Below, one piece after another: positions 13,395 to 18,107 of a stretch of DNA of 18,107 bases. Numbering within the stretch: the stretch's first letter is position 1; each line of letters starts with the position of its first letter. Both the position numbers and the translations under genes were made by a program. Below the pieces are notes generated by a model. It was given only the letters and a program-made list of their open reading frames with translations, was not told the origin of the DNA and did not search any database. The stretch covers positions 1 through 18,107 of the forward strand of contig DASVEW010000106.1 in NCBI GenBank assembly GCA_036380355.1, read 5' to 3'. Origin of the DNA: JACDAN01 sp036380355 (GTDB taxonomy: Bacteria; Actinomycetota; Thermoleophilia; Gaiellales; Gaiellaceae).

Positions 13395-15763
13395 CTGCGA
13401 CGAGCGAGACGACAGCGACACTCGCGTCCGACGAGCTCCGGCTCCTTGACGGGTACTGGCGGGCGGCGAACTACCTCTCCGTCGGCCAGGTCTACCTGCT
13501 GGACAACCCGCTGCTCCGCGAGCCGCTCCGGCCCGAGCACGTCAAGCCGCGCCTGCTCGGCCACTTCGGCACGACCCCGGGGCTGAACCTGATCTACGTG
13601 CACTTGAACCGGGCCATCCGGCGGCGCGACCTGAGCGCGATCTACGTGACCGGCCCGGGCCACGGCGGGCCGGCGCTCGTCGCGAACGCCTACCTCGAGG
13701 GCACGTACACCGAGCGCTACCCAGACGTCACGCGGGACGAGGCCGGCCTGCAGAAGCTCTTCCGCCAGTTCTCCTTTCCCGGCGGGATCCCGAGCCACGT
13801 CGCGCCCGAGGTGCCCGGCTCGATCCACGAGGGCGGCGAGCTCGGCTACGCGCTCGTCCACGCCTTCGGCGCGGCGTTCGACAACCCGGACCTCGTCGTC
13901 GCCTGCGTCGTGGGCGACGGCGAGGCCGAGACCGGGCCGCTCGCCGCCAGCTGGCACTCGAACAAGTTCCTGAACGCCCGCGCCGACGGCGCCGTCCTGC
14001 CGATCCTCCACCTGAACGGCTACAAGATCGCGAACCCGACCGTGCTCGCCCGGATTCCCGAGGACGAGCTGGTCGCGCTCTTCCGGGGCTACGGCTGGGA
14101 GCCGCTGCTCGTCGAGGGCGGCGAGCCGGAGGCGGTGCACCAGGCGTTCGCGGCCGCGCTCGACCGGGCGCTCGACCGGATCACCGAGATCCAGCGGGCG
14201 GCGCGCGACGACGGCGAGACGACCCGCCCGGTCTGGCCGATGATCGTCCTCCGCACGCCGAAGGGCTGGACGGGCCCGGAGGAGGTCGACGGCAAGCAGA
14301 CCGAGGGGAGCTGGCGGTCGCACCAGGTTCCGATGACCGACGTGCGCGACAACCCCGCCCACCTGTCGCTCCTCGAGGAGTGGCTGCGCAGCTACGGGCC
14401 GGAGGAGCTCTTCGACGACGAGGGGCGGCTGCGCCCCGACCTGGCCGCCCTTCCGCCCTCCGGTACGAGGCGCATGAGCGCGAGCCCCCACGCGAACGGC
14501 GGCGAGCTGCTCCGCGACCTCGCGCTGCCCGACTTCCGCGACTACGCGGCCGAGGTCGACGGGCCGGCGACGACGACGAGCGAGGCGACGCGCGTCCTGG
14601 GCGGTTTCCTCCGCGACGTCGTCGCCCGAAACCCGGAGAACTTCCGGCTCTTCGGCCCCGACGAGACCGCGTCCAACCGCCTCGGGGACGTCTTCAGCGT
14701 CACCGACCGGGTCTGGAACGCACGGATCGAGCCCGGCGACGACGGTCTCGCGCCCGAGGGCCGCGTCCTCGAGGTCCTCTCCGAGCATCTGTGCCAGGGC
14801 TGGCTCGAGGGCTACCTGCTGACGGGCCGGCACGGCCTCTTCAACTGCTCCGAGGCGTTCATCCACATCGTGGACTCGATGTTCAACCAGCATGCGAAGT
14901 GGCTGAAGGTGACCGACGACATCCCCTGGCGCAGGCCGATCGCGTCGCTCAACTACCTCCTGAGCTCCCACGTCTGGCGCCAGGACCACAACGGCTTCTC
15001 CCATCAGGATCCCGGCTTCATCGACCACGTCGTGAACAAGAAGGCCGAGGTGATCCGCGTCTACCTGCCGCCGGATGCCAACACGCTCCTCTCCGTGGCG
15101 GACCACTGCCTACGGAGCCGGAACTACGTCAACGTGATCGTCGCGGGGAAGCAACCGGCGCTGAACTACCTCTCGATGGACGACGCCATCGTCCACTGCA
15201 CGCGCGGCCTCGGGATCTGGGAATGGGCCTCGAACGACGAGGGCGGGGAGCCGGACATCGTGCTCGCGGCCGCAGGCGACATCCCGACGCTCGAGACCCT
15301 GGCCGCTGCGGCGCTTCTCCGCGAGGAGCTCCCGGAGCTCAAGGTCCGGGTCGTGAACGTTGTCGACCTGATGCGGCTCCAGCCGGACACCGAGCATCCG
15401 CATGGCCTGCCTGACGCGGAGTTCGACTCCATCTTCACGGAGGACCGTCCGATCGTGTTCGCGTACCACGGCTATCCGTGGCTGATCCACCGCCTCGCCT
15501 ACCGGCGGCGCAACCACGACAACCTCCACGTCCGCGGCTACAAGGAGGAGGGGACGACGACGACGCCGTTCGACATGGTCATGCTCAACGACCTCGACCG
15601 CTTCCACCTCGCGATCGACGTGATCGACCGTGTGCCGGGGCTCGCGGCCGGCGCAGCCGGACTGCGGCAGAGGCTCGTCGAGCGGCGCCTGAAGGCGCGC
15701 GCGTACACGCGGGAGCACGGCGAGGACGACCCCGAGATCAGCGGCTGGGCCTGGCCGCACTGA
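13391..15763 (+). CDS. xfp: Phosphoketolase (xylulose-5-phosphate / fructose-6-phosphate)
   Basis: A 790-aa thiamine-diphosphate enzyme of the usual family length. It splits xylulose 5-phosphate, and often fructose 6-phosphate, with phosphate to acetyl phosphate plus glyceraldehyde 3-phosphate or erythrose 4-phosphate. Hallmarks are LDGYWRAANYLSVGQVYL near the N terminus, HFGTTPGLNLIYVHLNR, GPGHGGPA (from Gly88), SFPGGIPSHVAPE, the thiamine-diphosphate motif GDGEAETGPLAASWHSNKF (from Gly175), RLFGPDETASNR, SEAFIHIVDSMFNQHAKWLK and SSHVWRQDHNGFSHQDPGF. AGGAGG lies just before the ATG, which overlaps the USP stop by 4 bp. Acetate kinase follows, so acetyl phosphate can feed ATP synthesis directly. 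Substrate preference between the two sugars cannot be read from sequence. Confidence 0.96.
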   Translation: MTATSETTATLASDELRLLDGYWRAANYLSVGQVYLLDNPLLREPLRPEHVKPRLLGHFGTTPGLNLIYVHLNRAIRRRDLSAIYVTGPGHGGPALVANAYLEGTYTERYPDVTRDEAGLQKLFRQFSFPGGIPSHVAPEVPGSIHEGGELGYALVHAFGAAFDNPDLVVACVVGDGEAETGPLAASWHSNKFLNARADGAVLPILHLNGYKIANPTVLARIPEDELVALFRGYGWEPLLVEGGEPEAVHQAFAAALDRALDRITEIQRAARDDGETTRPVWPMIVLRTPKGWTGPEEVDGKQTEGSWRSHQVPMTDVRDNPAHLSLLEEWLRSYGPEELFDDEGRLRPDLAALPPSGTRRMSASPHANGGELLRDLALPDFRDYAAEVDGPATTTSEATRVLGGFLRDVVARNPENFRLFGPDETASNRLGDVFSVTDRVWNARIEPGDDGLAPEGRVLEVLSEHLCQGWLEGYLLTGRHGLFNCSEAFIHIVDSMFNQHAKWLKVTDDIPWRRPIASLNYLLSSHVWRQDHNGFSHQDPGFIDHVVNKKAEVIRVYLPPDANTLLSVADHCLRSRNYVNVIVAGKQPALNYLSMDDAIVHCTRGLGIWEWASNDEGGEPDIVLAAAGDIPTLETLAAAALLREELPELKVRVVNVVDLMRLQPDTEHPHGLPDAEFDSIFTEDRPIVFAYHGYPWLIHRLAYRRRNHDNLHVRGYKEEGTTTTPFDMVMLNDLDRFHLAIDVIDRVPGLAAGAAGLRQRLVERRLKARAYTREHGEDDPEISGWAWPH

Positions 15764-15769
15764 ACTTAG

Positions 15770-15934
15770 AGGAGGGTCTGGGGAAACGTAGGCTGTGCCG
15801 CCGGGCCTCGCTGGCCGCTCCGAGGGCGCGTCCTCAGTCGCGCCCGTACCCTCCGCGTACGAACGCTCCCTGCGTCCTTCCCTCGAAACGACCATCGAAC
15901 CCCGGCAACGAGCGACGTTCCCCCAGACCCTCCT
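15770..15934. repeat. 20-bp inverted repeat bounding a 125-bp segment upstream of ackA
   Basis: Bases 15770-15789 are complementary to 15915-15934. Fourteen pairs are perfect (AGGAGGGTCTGGGG at 15770-15783 against 15921-15934), then one mismatch, then five more pairs. The 125-bp interior has smaller hairpins: GGGCGCG/CGCGCCC (15824-15830 with 15839-15845), CGTAC/GTACG (15845-15849 with 15857-15861) and GGCC/GGCC (15804-15807 with 15813-15816). The left arm is itself Shine-Dalgarno-like; the right arm codes for the first conserved residues of the acetate kinase. As RNA this would be a long closing stem around a branched leader; as DNA it could be the ends of a tiny mobile or invertible element. 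Confidence 0.75.
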
Positions 15935-16820
15935 AACCGTCAACGCCGGCTCGACGAGCCTCAAGCGGCACCTCGTCGACGGCGGCGAGGCGCGCGCGGT
16001 GGACGAGTACGCGGCCGCGGATGCAGTCGGCCATCGCGTCGTGCACGGCGGCGCGCGCTTCGTCGAGCCGGCGCTCATCGACGACGAGGTGATCGCGGCA
16101 ATCGAGGAGCTCCGGCCGCTGGCGCCGCTCCACAACGAGCCGGCGCTCCGGGCGATTCGCGCCGCACGGGCCGCGCTGCCTGACGTCCCCCACGTGGCCG
16201 TCTTCGACACCGCTTTCATGTCGACGATCCCGGAGGAGGCGGCGACCTACGCGATCCCCCGCCGCTGGCGCGAGGAGTGGGGGGTCCGGCGCTACGGCTT
16301 CCACGGGCTCGCGGTGAAGTCCGTCGCCGACCGGGTCGAGGCCGGGCGCCTCGTCGTGTGCCACCTCGGCGGCGGCTGCTCGGTCACGGCTGTGCGGTAC
16401 GGACGCGCGGTCGACACCTCGATGGGCTTCAGCCCGCTCGAGGGCGTTCCGATGGCGACGCGCTCCGGCTCGATCGACCCCGGGGCGCTCGTCTACCTGC
16501 TGCGCGAGCGCGGCCTCACGGTGGACGAGCTCGACCGGGCGCTCGAGCACGAGTCCGGCCTGGCGGCCCTCGGCGGGCTCGACGACCCGCTCGGGCTCGC
16601 GGTCTACACCTACCGGATCGCCGGAGCGGTGGCCCACATGGCGATGGCGCTCGGCGGCCTGGACGTGCTGGCCTTCTCCGGCGGCGTGGGGGAGAACCGC
16701 GAGGACGTTCGCGACGCGATCGCCTCGAGGCTCGCTTTCGTCGGCGAGTTCGGCGTCGAGGTCGTCCCCGCGCGGGAGGAGCTCGTGATCGCCGCGGAGG
16801 TCGGGGCGCTGCTCGGCTAG
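15795..16820 (+). CDS. ackA: Compact acetate kinase
   Basis: Interconverts acetyl phosphate plus ADP and acetate plus ATP; here it would use the acetyl phosphate made by the phosphoketolase. ASKHA-family motifs are intact, numbered from GTG 15795: LLTVNAGSTSLK with Asn50, GHRVVHGG with Arg81, APLHNEP, FDTAF with Asp138, CHLGGG with His190, MATRSGSIDP with Arg223, SGGVGENRE and REELVIA with Glu328-329. The conserved part is only about 296 aa against about 400 in E. coli AckA; the gap between SLK and GHR is about 50 residues shorter and other loops are trimmed. The only usual start codon in frame is GTG 15795, giving an unconserved 45-aa lead lying inside the inverted repeat; the true start is uncertain. 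Family identity is certain. Confidence 0.88.
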   Translation: MPPGLAGRSEGASSVAPVPSAYERSLRPSLETTIEPRQRATFPQTLLTVNAGSTSLKRHLVDGGEARAVDEYAAADAVGHRVVHGGARFVEPALIDDEVIAAIEELRPLAPLHNEPALRAIRAARAALPDVPHVAVFDTAFMSTIPEEAATYAIPRRWREEWGVRRYGFHGLAVKSVADRVEAGRLVVCHLGGGCSVTAVRYGRAVDTSMGFSPLEGVPMATRSGSIDPGALVYLLRERGLTVDELDRALEHESGLAALGGLDDPLGLAVYTYRIAGAVAHMAMALGGLDVLAFSGGVGENREDVRDAIASRLAFVGEFGVEVVPAREELVIAAEVGALLG

Positions 16821-16823
16821 GCG

Positions 16824-17420
16824 CTACCCGGTCCAGGCGTAGGCCTGGTCCGCGTAGCGGATCCGCCCTTCGATCAACGGCTTCCACGCCTCGGCGGCGT
16901 CCCAGATGCCTTGGTCGGCGGCGAGGCGCTCGACGAACGCCGACGGGACGCCCTCGAAGACGAAGACGACCTCGTCGTCGGTCACGTAGACGTCGTGGCT
17001 CTCGAGCCCGAGCGCGCGCGGGTCGAACGGCGGCCCTGCGCGGAGGAGCGCCTCCGCCTCCGCCTTCGCCCCGGGCCGGAGCGGCACGACGAGCGCGACT
17101 CGCTCCACGGGCTCCCGATTGCCGGCGAGCCCGGCGAGGCGCTCGGCCACTTCGCCCACGATTCCGGGCTGCGCCACGCTCGCGATCTTGATCGGGCCCT
17201 CGCCGACCAGCTCGAGGATCAGCGTCGGGCGGCCCTGGAGCCGGTCGCCGTTCGAGCGGGCGAGGCGGAAGCCGGCGAGGTCCCCGTAGTGGAGCACTCG
17301 CCTCGCGGCCGCACCGTCGCTTCGGCCCTCGAGCGTCAGGGCGTCGGCACCCAGCTCGAGACGCCCGGAGTGCCGGACGCCGTCCGGCTCTTGCCAGCTG
17401 ACCGCGTAGGTGATCCGCAT
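16824..17420 (-). CDS. Hypothetical protein, 198 aa
   Basis: A minus-strand gene starting MRITYAVSWQEPDGVRHSG and ending three bases from the acetate kinase stop, convergent with it. The N-terminal half (about 1-95) is strand-rich (LELGADALTLEG, VLHYGDLAGFRLAR, PTLILELVGEGPIKIASV) and could be a PH-like barrel. The C-terminal half (RVALVVPLRPGAKAEAEALL, HDVYVTDDEVVFVFEGV, WKPLIEGRIRYADQAYAW) looks like a ferredoxin-like or ABM-type fold. I do not recognise a family. No ribosome binding site precedes the ATG at 17420, so it may be leaderless. An upstream in-frame start at 17537 would add arginine-rich residues and is disfavoured. Good hydrophobic periodicity supports a real protein. Confidence 0.68.
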   Translation of the reverse strand: MRITYAVSWQEPDGVRHSGRLELGADALTLEGRSDGAAARRVLHYGDLAGFRLARSNGDRLQGRPTLILELVGEGPIKIASVAQPGIVGEVAERLAGLAGNREPVERVALVVPLRPGAKAEAEALLRAGPPFDPRALGLESHDVYVTDDEVVFVFEGVPSAFVERLAADQGIWDAAEAWKPLIEGRIRYADQAYAWTG

Positions 17421-17548
17421 GAATCGATGATCGACCGAGACGGAGCGGCACGCCTCCGTACTTTCCCGTGCAGCCGATCGGTGGGGCCGCCGATGCCGCT
17501 CCGGGCGCCGGAGCCGAGCATGGGAGGCGACCGACAAGGAGGCTTGCG
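17421..17548. promoter_or_regulatory. Divergent promoter region with a 7-bp perfect hairpin
   Basis: This 128-bp gap lies between the divergent hypothetical and OsmC genes. It contains GCTCCGG/CCGGAGC (17498-17504 with 17508-17514, 3-base loop), 34 bp before the OsmC start, which could be an operator or a leader hairpin. AAGGAGG at 17535-17541 is the OsmC ribosome binding site. No clear -35 or -10 elements were identified. Confidence 0.4.
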
Positions 17549-18001
17549 ATGACGATCTCCAAGGACTTCCGCTTCCCCGTCTCCGTTGTGTTCGAGGGTG
17601 ACCGGCTGGCGTCGGTCACGGCGCCGGACCTCGATCCGATCACGGTGGCCGTGCCGCCCGAGTTCCAGGGCCCCGGGGGCCGCTGGAGCCCCGAGCACCT
17701 GCTCGTGGCCTCGGTGGCGTCCTGCTACGCAGTGACGTTCGCCGCCGCAGCCGAGCGGCGGGACATCCCGATCCACTCGCTCAGCGTCACCGGCACCGGC
17801 CACGTCGGCCGGCGGGACGACGGGCGGACGGGCTTCATCGCCGTCGAGCTGACGCCGAGGATCCAGACCGACCACGGCTTCGTCGACGCCGCGGAGCGAA
17901 CCGCGCGCGCCGCGCACACCGCGTGCCTCGTTTCCCGGGCGCTCTCGGCGCCGGTCGAGGTGACCCCGGTCGTGCGGGCCGTCGAGCCGGCTGCTGCGTG
18001 A
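17549..18001 (+). CDS. OsmC/Ohr-family peroxide-stress protein
   Basis: A 150-aa protein of the OsmC/Ohr superfamily, thiol peroxidases that reduce organic hydroperoxides. Both active-site cysteines are present at the expected spacing: Cys59 in LLVASVASCYAVTFAAAAER and Cys126 in RAAHTACLVSRAL. The preceding WSPEHL segment is also typical. Length is standard. Lipoyl or bacillithiol-type reductants are used by different members, and the partner here is unknown. The ATG at 17549 follows AAGGAGG and leads directly into the conserved strand (FRFPVSVVFEG); an upstream start at 17468 lacks such a site. No OhrR-type regulator is encoded beside it. It appears to be a single-gene unit. Confidence 0.9.
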   Translation: MTISKDFRFPVSVVFEGDRLASVTAPDLDPITVAVPPEFQGPGGRWSPEHLLVASVASCYAVTFAAAAERRDIPIHSLSVTGTGHVGRRDDGRTGFIAVELTPRIQTDHGFVDAAERTARAAHTACLVSRALSAPVEVTPVVRAVEPAAA

Positions 18002-18044
18002 CCGATCCGGTCGCCCGCAACCGCGATCCGCGAAAACCCGCAGC

Positions 18045-18062
18045 GGGCCGGCGGCTCGGCCC
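18045..18062 (+). terminator. Possible hairpin terminator after the OsmC gene
   Basis: GGGCCG at 18045-18050 pairs with CGGCCC at 18057-18062 around a 6-base loop, 43 bp after the OsmC stop. The stem is only six GC pairs with no T-run, so in this GC-rich DNA it may be chance. Nothing else was recognised between 18002 and the end of the window. Confidence 0.3.
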
Positions 18063-18107
18063 CGAAGGCGCACGACGCGGCTCGGGCCAGGATCCGCCCA
18101 TGGAAGC

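Noticed and set aside
13208..15106. 632-codon minus-strand frame opposite phosphoketolase
   Set aside because: Antisense shadow of a strongly recognisable enzyme; no motifs or ribosome binding site.

Overview
The window is GC-rich, gene-dense bacterial DNA with GC-biased third codon positions, strong AGGAGG-type ribosome binding sites and many 4-bp start/stop overlaps. Gene content (CtpE-type P-type ATPase, several universal stress proteins, a MacB/LolD-type ABC exporter, a compact acetate kinase and a phosphoketolase) suggests an actinobacterium, perhaps of the Thermoleophilia type. That placement is inferred, because no rRNA or other phylogenetic marker lies in the window. No tRNA, rRNA, CRISPR array, transposase or phage gene was found.

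Layout: (1) 1-837 is the 3' part of an M20-family metallopeptidase. (2) 941-6507 is a tightly coupled plus-strand run: a 38-aa single-helix membrane microprotein, two tandem two-domain universal stress proteins, a CtpE-like cation P-type ATPase, a small cupin and a site-2-protease-like M50 metalloprotease with a CBS pair. (3) 6593-8219 holds a 65-aa Hsp20-like half-domain protein, a possible 25-aa peptide and a cyclic 2,3-diphosphoglycerate synthase-family P-loop protein, closed by a 14-bp-stem hairpin at 8228-8260. (4) A 57-aa four-cysteine protein lies on the minus strand and converges on that hairpin. (5) 8597-16820 is a second plus-strand run: ABC ATPase, small alpha/beta-barrel-like protein, 1003-aa double-FtsX permease, a third USP-like protein, phosphoketolase and a compact acetate kinase. 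(6) A minus-strand hypothetical converges on the acetate kinase with a 3-bp gap. An OsmC-family protein is divergent from it at the right end.

How the genes may work together: phosphoketolase cleaves sugar phosphates to acetyl phosphate, and acetate kinase turns this into acetate plus ATP, a short substrate-level phosphorylation route. Around it are stress-related genes (USPs, Hsp20-like, OsmC, CBS-regulated protease, cation ATPase, ABC exporter) and a putative cyclic 2,3-diphosphoglycerate synthase. The content recalls dormancy or energy-limitation regulons such as the mycobacterial DosR regulon, but no DosR-like operator was identified, so shared regulation is an inference.

The most unusual DNA-level structure is a 20-bp inverted repeat (15770-15789 and 15915-15934, one mismatch) flanking 125 bp between the phosphoketolase stop and the conserved start of the acetate kinase. 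The acetate kinase has no ATG, GTG or TTG near its conserved N terminus. Its only usual start codon lies inside the repeat-bounded segment.
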